IMG/VR virus record: IMGVR_UViG_3300027749_000066
Coordinates: 1 to 64,000 of that record
Source of the DNA: a virus
DNA: 64,000 nt
Reading direction: 5' to 3' (one strand)
The notes below the pieces were generated by a model, which worked only from the letters and a program-made list of their open reading frames with translations, did no database searches and was not told the origin of the DNA. The position numbers were made by a program, and so were the translations under genes. Below are positions 35,172 through 43,888 of this stretch, in pieces (the first letter of the stretch is position 1; each line of letters starts with the position of its first letter).

Positions 35172-36387
35172 ATTAAATCTATTGAATAGTATTCTCAAGA
35201 CTGGTGATCTTGTTCCTTGCATTGAGCAGGGCGTTGATTATGTGTTTTCAGAGTATTCTGATGTATGGAATTTTATTGTTCAGTTTAATAACGAATATGG
35301 TCAATCTCCATCTAAAGATGTTATTAAAACAAACTTCAAGAGCTTTGAATTTTATAATGCAGAGTCTCCCATTCAATTTTATATTGATGATGCTAAGAAG
35401 CAAAGCCTTAGTCGTGGTGTTAGAACAGCTTTATTTAAGGCTTCTGATGCCTTGAAGAGTGGTGATGATCCTGCGAAGATCCTTACCCTTATGCAGAATG
35501 AGGCTGCACAGTTGATCCGTGATTCGGGAAGACTGAAGGACTCTAATATTGCTGATTACACTGAGCGTGCGACGATCCTTAAAGATCGTATTGAAAATCC
35601 TGATCATCGCATTGTTGGTGTGACTAGTGGCATTAAGGTTATTGATGCTCATTTTGGTGGCTTTCAGCCCGGTGATTTTGTTGTTGTTATTGGATGGACT
35701 GGTGTAGGAAAGTCTGCACTGACTCGTCTTATGGCTGCTAATGCTTGGCGTGCCGGTTATGTTCCTTTAATCATCTCCCTTGAGATGGATCGTCTTCAGG
35801 AAGAATTCCGCATGGATACTATTCTGAATGCTGGTGAGGTATTCACCAATACTCAACTTACAAATGGTAAGGGCATTGGTATTAATGACTATGAGGGTTG
35901 GGCTAAAGAGATGTTTGATGGCAAGCCTCCTATCCATCTAGTTACATCTGATGGGATTGAAACTGCTGATCAGCACTTTGTTCAGGCAAAGATTGAGCAG
36001 TATAAGCCAGATCTTGTAATCCTTGATTATCATACTTTGTTTGATGATGCAAACAAGGGTGGATCAGAGACTGAGCGTGCAAAGAATCTATCAAAAGCTT
36101 TCAAGCGTATTGCTGTTCGTAATCGTGTACCTGTAATTGATGTTTCAGGTGTCACGATGGATGATGGTCATGATGAGCGTCCTCCGGAACTTAGCGAGAT
36201 TGCTTGGAGTAAGCAGTTGTCTTATGATGCGGATATGGTTCTCGCTGTTCATAGATCTATGGGTAGTGACATTTTTCAAGTAGTAACTCGAAAGACTAGA
36301 CGGTGTGCGCCGTTTGCGTTTTATCTTAAGTGGAATCTAGACTCAGGTGAATGGAAGGAAATTTATGAGCACGAAGCGATGGACTAA
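35161..36387 (+). CDS. dnaB-like: DnaB-like replicative DNA helicase
   Basis: 408 aa. RecA-fold ATPase domain with Walker A G-W-T-G-V-G-K-S-A (about 172-180), I-S-L-E-M-D, and Walker B D-L-V-I-L-D-Y-H-T-L. A late R-K-T-R-R arginine segment serves as the finger region. The N-terminal about 150 residues resemble a short DnaB N-terminal domain. Unwinds the fork as a hexamer and works with the primase two genes on. Starts inside the previous gene's last codons. Confidence 0.88.
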   Translation: MNYELNLLNSILKTGDLVPCIEQGVDYVFSEYSDVWNFIVQFNNEYGQSPSKDVIKTNFKSFEFYNAESPIQFYIDDAKKQSLSRGVRTALFKASDALKSGDDPAKILTLMQNEAAQLIRDSGRLKDSNIADYTERATILKDRIENPDHRIVGVTSGIKVIDAHFGGFQPGDFVVVIGWTGVGKSALTRLMAANAWRAGYVPLIISLEMDRLQEEFRMDTILNAGEVFTNTQLTNGKGIGINDYEGWAKEMFDGKPPIHLVTSDGIETADQHFVQAKIEQYKPDLVILDYHTLFDDANKGGSETERAKNLSKAFKRIAVRNRVPVIDVSGVTMDDGHDERPPELSEIAWSKQLSYDADMVLAVHRSMGSDIFQVVTRKTRRCAPFAFYLKWNLDSGEWKEIYEHEAMD

Positions 36388-36565
36388 GAGGCCGTTCTAT
36401 TTTATTGAGGGAGAGGCGATTGATCAGGAAGCTATCATTCGTGTTCGTCCTCAGATTGAAAAGTATGTTCGATATGATTTGAAGAAGAATTTCAAGAAGA
36501 CAAATGTCACTTGGGATATGAATGATAAAGGTAACTTCAACTTTAAGATTGAGTTTTATGGTTGA
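36365..36565 (+). CDS. Small basic protein between helicase and primase
   Basis: 66 aa from ATG 36365, with GGAAGGAA 5 nt upstream; overlaps the helicase end by 23 nt and the primase start by 8 nt. Basic and aromatic (K-R-W-T-K-R-P-F-Y-F, then V-R-Y-D-L-K-K-N-F-K-K). No family recognised. The tight coupling suggests a replisome accessory role. Confidence 0.5.
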   Translation: MSTKRWTKRPFYFIEGEAIDQEAIIRVRPQIEKYVRYDLKKNFKKTNVTWDMNDKGNFNFKIEFYG

Positions 36566-37484
36566 TATTCTTGACTATATTGAGTCTAAGGGTATGCAGG
36601 TTATGCGTGATGATGGTTCCGAATTAGCCTGTTATTGTCCTTTCCATTCTAATATGGATACTCCAGCTTTTTATATTAATAAAAGAACTGGCCTTTGGAT
36701 TTGTTTTAATCCTTCCTGCGGAAAGACTGGATCGCTTCGTGATCTTATGACTTTTTTTGGTGATAAAGGCAATATAGTCAAGGATTATTCCTTTGATCAA
36801 ATTACTGATAATCTTCGTGAACATCAAGAGGTTATAGACTCGTCGTGGGATGAAACTCTTGATCTGTTAAGAGTTGACTATGAGACTGAATCTCATAAGT
36901 TAAAATATTTAATGGATCGTGGTTTTGTTATTGATACTCTTGAGTATTTTGATGTTTGTTTTTCTGATGTCAAAAAACGTATAGTTATCCCTGCTAGGGA
37001 TGAAAAATATAAAGTCATTGGTTTTATTGGCAGGACTATTTTGCAGGATGTTCAACCAAAATATCTTTATTCAAAAGGTTTCCCTAGAAAAAATATTTTG
37101 TTTAATTTAAACAATGCAAAGCGCTATGATTCATGTATAGTTGTTGAGGGTAGTTTGGATGCAATGAAAATTCATCAAGCTGGTTTTCCAAATGTCGTCT
37201 CCTCATTAGGAGCAACAATTACTAAGGAACATATTGGGAAATTAGCATCATACTTTGACAATATCATTATATTCTCAGATAACGATAGTGCTGGAGATGC
37301 TATGAGATCAGAGATTATAAAGAATCTTTATGACAAAAATCTTAAGATTGTTCAGTTTGAAAATCCTGATATCAAAGATCCCGGCGATATGAACGAAGAG
37401 CAAATTGTTTCACATATTAATAATGCAATAGACTATTTTACTTGGAGTTTTAATCATGTATTTTCGGCTTACACATCTGACTGA
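36558..37484 (+). CDS. DnaG-like primase with zinc-binding and Toprim domains
   Basis: 308 aa from ATG 36558. An N-terminal zinc motif C-P-F-H ... C-F-N-P-S-C (about residues 28-56) binds template. The Toprim domain has V-V-E-G-S-L-D-A-M (about 195-203) and F-S-D-N-D-S-A-G (about 240-247), which supply the Glu and Asp metal ligands. Shorter than bacterial DnaG because the helicase-binding C-terminus is minimal. Synthesises primers for lagging-strand replication. Confidence 0.85.
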   Translation: MVDILDYIESKGMQVMRDDGSELACYCPFHSNMDTPAFYINKRTGLWICFNPSCGKTGSLRDLMTFFGDKGNIVKDYSFDQITDNLREHQEVIDSSWDETLDLLRVDYETESHKLKYLMDRGFVIDTLEYFDVCFSDVKKRIVIPARDEKYKVIGFIGRTILQDVQPKYLYSKGFPRKNILFNLNNAKRYDSCIVVEGSLDAMKIHQAGFPNVVSSLGATITKEHIGKLASYFDNIIIFSDNDSAGDAMRSEIIKNLYDKNLKIVQFENPDIKDPGDMNEEQIVSHINNAIDYFTWSFNHVFSAYTSD

Positions 37485-37632
37485 AGATGTATTCCAACTT
37501 GACTTCATGGATGGTTCCATGAGTAACACTGTCCTACTCAGTGCTAAGGAGATTTCCTTGCTGGAGGAGGTTCTGGAGGTCTTCCCGACGCTTGAGGTGT
37601 CAGAGCAGATCGATAGATGGTATAATGGTTAG
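37456..37632 (+). CDS. Small acidic protein overlapping primase end
   Basis: 58 aa; overlaps the primase 3' end by 29 nt in another frame. Codons are biased to C and G endings (ctg, gag, ttc, acg), unlike the primase and like the SSB downstream, which argues it is real. Acidic amphipathic pattern (L-L-E-E-V-L-E-V-F-P-T-L-E-V). Its last codons contain the SSB promoter. Function unknown. Confidence 0.6.
   Translation: MYFRLTHLTEDVFQLDFMDGSMSNTVLLSAKEISLLEEVLEVFPTLEVSEQIDRWYNG
37618..37626 (+). promoter_or_regulatory. Extended -10 promoter TGgTATAAT for SSB
   Basis: TG-G-TATAAT with predicted start near 37633. It gives a leader of about 68 nt with three small inverted repeats (near 37634-37647, 37649-37661 and 37667-37680) before the ATG at 37701. 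Confidence 0.6.
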
Positions 37633-37700
37633 ACGCCTGAGTGCGTTTGATTAAATCAAAGATAGACGTTTATTAACGTAGAAAGATAAAGGTAATTAAA

Positions 37701-38366
37701 ATGAGTATGTTCAAAACACTTAGTGATCTTAAGAAGAACACAATCGAAAACAAGGGCAGTGGCCCTATGGGAGATGGCGAGCGTATTCCTCGCTTCTTCT
37801 CCGTGAAGTCCGGCGAATCATACCTGATTCGCTTCCGTCAGGAACTCACCGAGGATTCAGCGAATTTCTCTGATGCCGCTGGGGTTGCTCATGTTGTTTC
37901 AGTTCACACTAATCCAAATGATTACAAGAAGAGTGCGATTTGCACTGGTGATAATGAGGATTATGGTTATCGCTGTTTTGGTTGTGAGCAGGTTGTCCAT
38001 GATCGTGGTTGGAAGGCAAAGCAGCATCTTCTTCTGAATGTTGCAGTTTTTAGTGCTGATGACGAAACTTGGGAGCCTCGCATCCTTGATCAGAAGTTCA
38101 CTGGCGCTCACGTTGCAGAAACTATTGTTACTTATGCAAGTGAGTATGGTACGATTATGGATCGTGATTTCAAGATCTCTCGTACTGGTCAGAAGCAGCA
38201 GACTAAGTATAATCTGATCCCCCTTGCTCCAAAGGATGCAAATGCTTCAATTGCAGAACTTCCTATGCATGATTTGACTAAGACTTATAAGCTCATGAGT
38301 CCTGCAGAACAGGCTGGTTATTATATTTCTGAAGAAGACAACTCTGGCTCTAGCGGTTGGGCTTGA
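37701..38366 (+). CDS. Single-stranded DNA-binding protein (gp32-like)
   Basis: 221 aa. OB-fold-like core with a zinc motif (C near residue 81, then Y-R-C-F-G-C-E and H-D-R-G-W near 93-106) and an acidic C-terminal tail (E-E-D-N-S-G-S-S-G-W) of the type that recruits partners. C-ending codons, its own promoter and a strong terminator mark it as abundantly expressed. Coats unwound DNA during replication and recombination. Assigned from features and replication context rather than a unique motif. Confidence 0.75.
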   Translation: MSMFKTLSDLKKNTIENKGSGPMGDGERIPRFFSVKSGESYLIRFRQELTEDSANFSDAAGVAHVVSVHTNPNDYKKSAICTGDNEDYGYRCFGCEQVVHDRGWKAKQHLLLNVAVFSADDETWEPRILDQKFTGAHVAETIVTYASEYGTIMDRDFKISRTGQKQQTKYNLIPLAPKDANASIAELPMHDLTKTYKLMSPAEQAGYYISEEDNSGSSGWA

Positions 38367-38372
38367 GTTATT

Positions 38373-38404
38373 TGCTGGGGGACTTCGGTCCCCCAGCATT
38401 TTCT
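38373..38404 (+). terminator. Strong Rho-independent terminator after SSB
   Basis: A perfect 11-bp stem TGCTGGGGGAC / GTCCCCCAGCA closed by a stable TTCG tetraloop, followed by TTTTCTT. Confidence 0.9.
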
Positions 38405-38427
38405 TCTGAAAGGTATATGACTAAATT

Positions 38428-38967
38428 ATGATTGTTCTTGATATTGATGGGGTTGTGGCTAATCCCTTTGATGAAGTAAACTATTTCTTAGGAAATCTTG
38501 GATATGAAACTAAACCTTGGACTTCTTGGGAAAGTGATAGTTGGTCAGAAGTATATAATTATGTAAATTCATCAACAATGATTGATTGCGTTAATAATAA
38601 ACTTATTTATAAAAACGCTATTTCATTTGAAGAAGCTTGGTATTGGACTAATCATTATAGTTCAACATATGACATCATGTATCTTACTGCTAGACCAGAA
38701 ACTATGTCTCAATTAACTTGGGATTGGTTTATGGATTGGGATATCCCAGCAGACTTTATTGTTTTTCAAAAAAATAAAGTTGACTTTCTTCAGCAATTAT
38801 ATATTGATATTTATGTTGATGATAATCCTCAAATAGTTATTGATGCTTTTGAGAAGGGTGTGCCAGCAAGATTGCTTAACCGTCCTTATAATTTAACCGC
38901 AGATATTGATCCAAAACTTAGGATTAATTCTTTATGGGATATTGATTTTAATGAAAATATTATTTGA
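38428..38967 (+). CDS. HAD-family 5'(3')-deoxyribonucleotidase-like protein
   Basis: 179 aa. HAD motifs: D-I-D-G-V-V-A (nucleophile Asp near 4, acid Asp near 6), Y-L-T-A-R-P (motif II Thr) and I-Y-V-D-D-N-P (motif IV). The small cap and length fit NT5C-type deoxyribonucleotidases. Likely dephosphorylates nucleoside monophosphates as part of the phage nucleotide-pool module with the deaminase downstream. No clear ribosome site. Confidence 0.75.
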   Translation: MIVLDIDGVVANPFDEVNYFLGNLGYETKPWTSWESDSWSEVYNYVNSSTMIDCVNNKLIYKNAISFEEAWYWTNHYSSTYDIMYLTARPETMSQLTWDWFMDWDIPADFIVFQKNKVDFLQQLYIDIYVDDNPQIVIDAFEKGVPARLLNRPYNLTADIDPKLRINSLWDIDFNENII

Positions 38968-39310
38968 TGGTTCTATTAAAACATCTATAAATAAAATTGT
39001 TATTGATACTTTTTTAAATGGTGTATATAAACAATATGGCAAAAAACTTTACATTATTTATACCGGAGTGGGTAAAACATCTGACATTATAGATGATTGG
39101 GCAATCAAGAATTTCCCTAATGATGGTACAAGAAATTGTTTTAATGCAATTTGGTATGATCATTATAAAAAAGAAGACGAATTATTTAATTATGAACTTA
39201 TGAATGAGACTAAACCAGATTTAGTTTTTATTTTTGGTGATGATTCTCATGATTTTTCAAAAGTTGCAAAACAAATGGGTGTACCAGTTTATAAAGTAGA
39301 AAAAATATAA
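38951..39310 (+). CDS. SLOG/DUF2493-like nucleotide-binding protein
   Basis: 119 aa from ATG 38951, overlapping the HAD gene by 17 nt. Pattern: Y-I-I-Y-T-G-V-G-K-T-S-D near 33-44 (in place of the usual H-G-G-A-x-G-A-D), later K-P-D-L-V-F-I-F-G and M-G-V-P-V-Y-K-V, as in small Rossmann-like YspA/SLOG proteins that bind nucleotides or modified bases. Sits in the nucleotide-metabolism cluster. Confidence 0.55.
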   Translation: MKILFDGSIKTSINKIVIDTFLNGVYKQYGKKLYIIYTGVGKTSDIIDDWAIKNFPNDGTRNCFNAIWYDHYKKEDELFNYELMNETKPDLVFIFGDDSHDFSKVAKQMGVPVYKVEKI

Positions 39311-39789
39311 TGGATGATTTAAACAGACCATCTTGGGAAGAGTATTTTTTAAACATTGCGTTGGCAACTGCTGAGCGATCTACTTGTCCAAGTAGAAAAG
39401 TTGGAAGTGTTATTGTCAATCCTGCAACTCAACAAGTAATCTCTATGGGCTATAATGGTGCTGCTAGAGGTGCTCCTCATTGCACAGATCAATGCTTGTC
39501 TAGAGAAAAAGGGAGCGACTGGGATAAGTGCAATGCTATCCATGCAGAATTAAATGCAATAATAGCTGCTGCTATGAATGGAGTTAGTACTAATGGTGCT
39601 ACTATGTATCTCACTACCACTCCGTGCTTGTTCTGTGCAAGGACATTGATTAATGCTGGTATAAAGAAAGTAATTTCTCTTACTTTATATTCTCATACAC
39701 AAGGACTCGAGCTTCTACAAGAAAGCGGAGTAGAAGTGATTATTGCAAATATTTATATGAAAGGAAAAAATGAAGACAGTTTTGTTTGA
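39310..39789 (+). CDS. dCMP deaminase
   Basis: 159 aa. Zinc cytidine-deaminase motifs: I-H-A-E-L-N (His78 and Glu80) and T-P-C-L-F-C (Cys near 104 and 107). The P-S-R-K-V-G-S-V-I-V start is typical of the ComE/dCMP deaminase group. Converts dCMP to dUMP for dTTP synthesis. Ends inside the next gene. Confidence 0.9.
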   Translation: MDDLNRPSWEEYFLNIALATAERSTCPSRKVGSVIVNPATQQVISMGYNGAARGAPHCTDQCLSREKGSDWDKCNAIHAELNAIIAAAMNGVSTNGATMYLTTTPCLFCARTLINAGIKKVISLTLYSHTQGLELLQESGVEVIIANIYMKGKNEDSFV

Positions 39790-39973
39790 AAGAGTGCAGA
39801 TTTGTGAAGTTGTTTATTCTGACAAAGATGTAGAGAATTTTCTAGCAGAGAACCCTGATTCTGTTGAACATGATTATTATAATTATGTAATGGAATTGAT
39901 TAAAGATCAGGATGAGTCTTGGACTTCTGCTGAAGTTTTTATTATTGGACATATTGAAGGTATTAAGGAATAA
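39770..39973 (+). CDS. Small acidic unknown protein
   Basis: 67 aa, AAGGAAA upstream, overlapping the deaminase by 20 nt. Acidic (S-D-K-D-V-E-N-F-L-A-E-N-P) with a short strand-helix pattern. No family recognised. Directly precedes the polymerase. Confidence 0.5.
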   Translation: MKTVLFERVQICEVVYSDKDVENFLAENPDSVEHDYYNYVMELIKDQDESWTSAEVFIIGHIEGIKE

Positions 39974-39975
39974 TT

Positions 39976-42900
39976 TTGCCTGAGTTTACACATCTACATA
40001 ATCATAGCGAATACTCACTTCTTGATGGTCTGACTACTCCGGAAGAGATGGCTCAGATCGCAAGTACTAATGGTCAGATTGCTTCTGCAATTACTGATCA
40101 TGGAACTATGGGTGGGTTTATTAGATTCCAGAAGGCTTGTAAGGATCAAAATGTTAAGCCAATCTTTGGTGTTGAAGCATATTTTGTTGATGATGTAGCG
40201 ACGGATGATGAGGATAACAAGGCTGAAAGATTCCATCTTATTCTTCTTGCTAAGAATGATAAGGGGCTTGAAAATCTTTTCAGACTTAATAATGTCGCTT
40301 GGACTGAGCAGTTCTACTACAAACCTAGAATTGACTTCTCTAATTTGGAGCAATTTGGTGAGGGATTAATTTGTCTTTCGGGATGTATGGGTAGTGCATT
40401 GTCTAAAGCAATTCTTGCCGGTGATGAAAAGCGATCAGAGCTATTGCTGAATAGGTTTCAAAGAATCTTCAAGGATGATTATTATCTTGAAGTACAGCCC
40501 CATAATCCACCGGAGCTTAATGCAAAACTTATTGACTATGGGGACTCTTATGATATTCCTATTGTCGGTACTCTTGATTGTCATTTCCCAACAGCAAATG
40601 ATTGGGGCGTTGAGGAAGTGCTTTTGGCTGTTGGTCAGAGTTCATCTATGAATGCTGCTCAGAAGCGTCATGCTAAGGATAATTATGATAAAGCTTGTAA
40701 TGTTCATAATCTAATTGATAAGATGGATTTGCTTTATCCTGATCGCAGGCTTTCCTTCAAAGATCTTCCTCTTTATATGATGGACGCTAATGAAGCATTA
40801 CGTCACTTTGAAGATGCTGGTATTACAAGAACGGATATTCTTGAAAATACTATGGAGATCGCTGATAAGTGTAATACAGAGATTAAGATGAATAATATGT
40901 TCTTACCTTCTTATACTAAGAATATCAAGATCAATATGACTTCTAATGAATATCTTCGTGACATTTCGTTTTTTCTTCTTGAGCAGAAGGGTCTTTCTTC
41001 TGATCCTGTTTATATTGATCGTCTTAATGAGGAGTTGGAAGTAATTGCAGGGAAGAACTTTTCGGACTATTTTTTGGTCTTGTGGGATCTTATTAGTTGG
41101 GCTGACAGTGACGGCATTGCCCGTGGGCCTGCCCGTGGTAGCGCTGGTGGATCTCTATTGTCTTATGTTCTTGGTATTACGAATATCGATCCGGTCAAGC
41201 ATGGACTTCTCTTTTTTCGGTTTATCAATCCTGAGAGAAACGATTTCCCGGATATCGATTTGGACTTCGAAGATCGTCGCCGTGATGAGGCGAAAGAATA
41301 TCTGAGGAATCGGTGGGGTCCAGAGAATGTCGCTGGTATTTCTGCTTATGGCACATTCCAGCCTAAGGGTTCCATCAAGGCTATTGCTAGCGCTTTTGCT
41401 GTGCCTTATACTGAGGCTAATGCTATATCTCCTCTCTTTGAGACTTTTGAGGAATATAAAACTAAAGATAAACTTGCTAAATTCAGGAATAAGAACCCAG
41501 ACATCATTAAGGTCGCTGAGAGGCTTGTGGGACGATATAAGAACGCATCAGCGCACGCTGCTGGCGTCGTCGTATCTAATGTTCCCCTAAATACTATCGT
41601 TCCCATTGAAGTTCGTGAAGAGGCAGGAACCAAGCGCAAGATCAATGTGATTGCTTATGACAAGGATGAGACTGGCGAATTTGGACTCATTAAATTTGAT
41701 GCTCTTGGAGTGCGTGCGATCACAGTCATCAAAGATTGCATTAATGCCATTAAGGAACGAAAAGGAATTGATGTCTCAAAAGACAGCATCGATATTGACA
41801 ACCCAGATTCAAGAGTCTTTGCAGAATTCACAGCAGGCAATGTTGTTGGAATCTTCCAAGCGGAAGGTGCTGGTTATGCTTCTCTTATTACTGAGATGGG
41901 TATTTCTAACTTCAACGATTTAGCTGTTTCTAATGCCTTGGTACGTCCGGGATCGTATGTAACTCAGGGCAAGAAGTATCTTGCTCGTAGAGATGGCACT
42001 GAGCGTACTATTTATGATCACAAGATTCTTGAGAATATTCTTGGTGAGACTTATAACACCTTCATCTTTGAAGAGCAGGTTATGAAGATCGCTGTGGAAC
42101 TTGCTGGCTTCAGTTGGGCTAAGGCTGACCGTCTTCGTAAGATCATCTCCAAGAAGAAGGATGCTGCTGAGTTTGATAAGTATCAGAAAGAATTTGTTGA
42201 TGGTGCTTCAACTCATATCTCGGAGCATAAGGCGAGAAGTCTTTGGGCTGATATTGAGAAAGCTTCTCTTTATATGTTCAACAAGTCTCATGCGACTGCT
42301 TATTCGCTAGTATCGTATCAAACAATGTGGCTTAAGGTTAATTATCCTACTGAGTTCATTTGGGCTACTTTGTCTAATGAGACAGAGGGTGAGAAAGTTA
42401 CTACATATTTGTTTGAGGCTCAACGACTTGGCATCGAAATCCTCGGTCCCGACGTAAATAGTTCTGAGTATAGTTTTTCTTTGGATGGTGATGCGTTGCG
42501 GTTTGGTTTGTCTAATATTGCTGGTTGTGGTGCGAATACTGTTAATGAGATTTTGTTGAAGCGTCCTTTTCAGGATTATGATCATTTTGTTAATTCTGTG
42601 CAGAAGTCTAAGGTTAAGGTTAATAATCTTGAGGCTTTGCAGAAGGTGGGCGCTTTGGATAGTGTCGGTTATGATTCTCCGTATGAGTCTCGTCGGTATT
42701 TTGGGCCGTTGTTGAATTATCCGGTGACGATGAATGATAAGTCTCCGTTTGATTCGATTATTATGCCGTGTGCTGATGCTCAGGATAATAAGGAGGATAT
42801 TAATTTGTATATTGTTCGTGGTGTGGTTAAGTCTACGAAGCGGACTTCTCGTTATTTTCGTGCTGAGATTGAGGATGCGACTGGTGTTGTGTCGTCGTTT

Positions 42901-43437
42901 GCTGATTCTGATGCGGTGATCAATAAGCGTGATTATGTGATTGCTATTGTTGGTGACCAGACGATTCATCATGTTGCGGATTTTAATGATATTGAGACTG
43001 GGAAGACTGATTCTAAGTTTTCGAGGTTTTTGCAGAGGCAGATGGCTGGTGATTCTTTGGATGAGTTTGATTTTCTGTATGATAAGGGTGTTAAGCGTAG
43101 TATTGTGCCTAATGGGAAGACGCCGCTTTTGGCGTATCTTATTAATACGGTGAATTTTAAGACTCGTAATGATAAGGATATGTGTTCGTCATATTTTTAT
43201 ATTCCTGATCATGGTTGGTTGAAGACAACTATTTTTGGGTCTAGTGTGGTGTCTCATCGTTCGGAGTTGAATAGTGTTTTTGAGTGGAAGATGTTGAAAA
43301 TTACTTCAGGTAAAAATGGGCAATATTCGTTGGTGAATGTCATTTCTGCTGAGAAGTGGTGTAAGATGAATCTTATTGATGTTGAACAGGAAAGAGGCAA
43401 GTATGGCAAAAAGTTTGATGCATCGATTTCTCTCTAA
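39976..43437 (+). CDS. dnaE-like: DNA polymerase III alpha subunit (DnaE type)
   Basis: 1,153 aa from TTG 39976. N-terminal PHP domain: T-H-L-H-N-H-S-E-Y-S-L-L-D-G (5-18). Palm motifs: G-P-A-R-G-S-A-G-G (about 385), P-D-I-D-L-D-F-E-D with the catalytic Asp pair near 427/429, and I-K-F-D-A-L-G near 570. The C-terminus is an OB-fold-like region. The main replicative polymerase of the phage. From about nt 42460 to 43370 almost every codon ends in T or G, whereas upstream codons use all four bases. The last codons overlap an HNH gene. Confidence 0.93.
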   Translation: MPEFTHLHNHSEYSLLDGLTTPEEMAQIASTNGQIASAITDHGTMGGFIRFQKACKDQNVKPIFGVEAYFVDDVATDDEDNKAERFHLILLAKNDKGLENLFRLNNVAWTEQFYYKPRIDFSNLEQFGEGLICLSGCMGSALSKAILAGDEKRSELLLNRFQRIFKDDYYLEVQPHNPPELNAKLIDYGDSYDIPIVGTLDCHFPTANDWGVEEVLLAVGQSSSMNAAQKRHAKDNYDKACNVHNLIDKMDLLYPDRRLSFKDLPLYMMDANEALRHFEDAGITRTDILENTMEIADKCNTEIKMNNMFLPSYTKNIKINMTSNEYLRDISFFLLEQKGLSSDPVYIDRLNEELEVIAGKNFSDYFLVLWDLISWADSDGIARGPARGSAGGSLLSYVLGITNIDPVKHGLLFFRFINPERNDFPDIDLDFEDRRRDEAKEYLRNRWGPENVAGISAYGTFQPKGSIKAIASAFAVPYTEANAISPLFETFEEYKTKDKLAKFRNKNPDIIKVAERLVGRYKNASAHAAGVVVSNVPLNTIVPIEVREEAGTKRKINVIAYDKDETGEFGLIKFDALGVRAITVIKDCINAIKERKGIDVSKDSIDIDNPDSRVFAEFTAGNVVGIFQAEGAGYASLITEMGISNFNDLAVSNALVRPGSYVTQGKKYLARRDGTERTIYDHKILENILGETYNTFIFEEQVMKIAVELAGFSWAKADRLRKIISKKKDAAEFDKYQKEFVDGASTHISEHKARSLWADIEKASLYMFNKSHATAYSLVSYQTMWLKVNYPTEFIWATLSNETEGEKVTTYLFEAQRLGIEILGPDVNSSEYSFSLDGDALRFGLSNIAGCGANTVNEILLKRPFQDYDHFVNSVQKSKVKVNNLEALQKVGALDSVGYDSPYESRRYFGPLLNYPVTMNDKSPFDSIIMPCADAQDNKEDINLYIVRGVVKSTKRTSRYFRAEIEDATGVVSSFADSDAVINKRDYVIAIVGDQTIHHVADFNDIETGKTDSKFSRFLQRQMAGDSLDEFDFLYDKGVKRSIVPNGKTPLLAYLINTVNFKTRNDKDMCSSYFYIPDHGWLKTTIFGSSVVSHRSELNSVFEWKMLKITSGKNGQYSLVNVISAEKWCKMNLIDVEQERGKYGKKFDASISL

Positions 43438-43888
43438 AGTTGAAAAAACTGATTACTGCTGGGAGTGGATGGCAGCAAAAAATCCGTGTGGATATGGAGT
43501 AATGAGATATAGTACGCAAGTTAGTCTTAGGCAGGCGACACATGTTGCAGTTGAGCTTTTTAGACCTGATGACATTAGGCCTTCAATAAATTATGGTATT
43601 ATGCATTCTTGTGATAATCCGGGTTGCGTCAATCCTGATCATCTTAAATGGGGGACTCCAGCAGAGAATCAGTTAGATAAAGTTATAAAAAATCGTCAAA
43701 GAAAAGGTGAAAGTCATCCTTTTGCTAAGTTATCCTTAGAGCAAGTAGAGCAAATTCGTTCACTTTGCAGTGAAGGCAAAACACAAAGAGAGGTAGGAGA
43801 ATTGTTTAATGTAAGTAATCAGCAAGTTTCTCGCATTATTAATAATAAGCGATGGAAGAAAGAGGGTAACCAAAATTCTTGTAATTAA
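43403..43888 (+). CDS. HNH endonuclease inserted between polymerase and RecA genes
   Basis: 161 aa from ATG 43403 (AGGAAAGAGG upstream). An HNH-type core with two CxxxxC-like turns: Y-C-W-E-W near 13-17, then I-M-H-S-C-D-N-P-G-C-V-N-P-D-H-L (about 66-81). A C-terminal helix-turn-helix follows (K-T-Q-R-E-V-G-E-L-F-N-V-S-N-Q-Q-V-S-R-I). Codon endings include many A and C, unlike the flanking T/G-ending block, marking it as a later insertion. It overlaps the polymerase end and abuts a RecA gene that has lost a normal start. Confidence 0.88.
   Translation: MAKSLMHRFLSKVEKTDYCWEWMAAKNPCGYGVMRYSTQVSLRQATHVAVELFRPDDIRPSINYGIMHSCDNPGCVNPDHLKWGTPAENQLDKVIKNRQRKGESHPFAKLSLEQVEQIRSLCSEGKTQREVGELFNVSNQQVSRIINNKRWKKEGNQNSCN

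Noticed and set aside
37626-37700. Possible tRNA or small RNA in the leader before SSB
   Set aside because: Hairpins are too short and no acceptor/T-arm pairing or anticodon arm can be drawn; treated as an mRNA leader.
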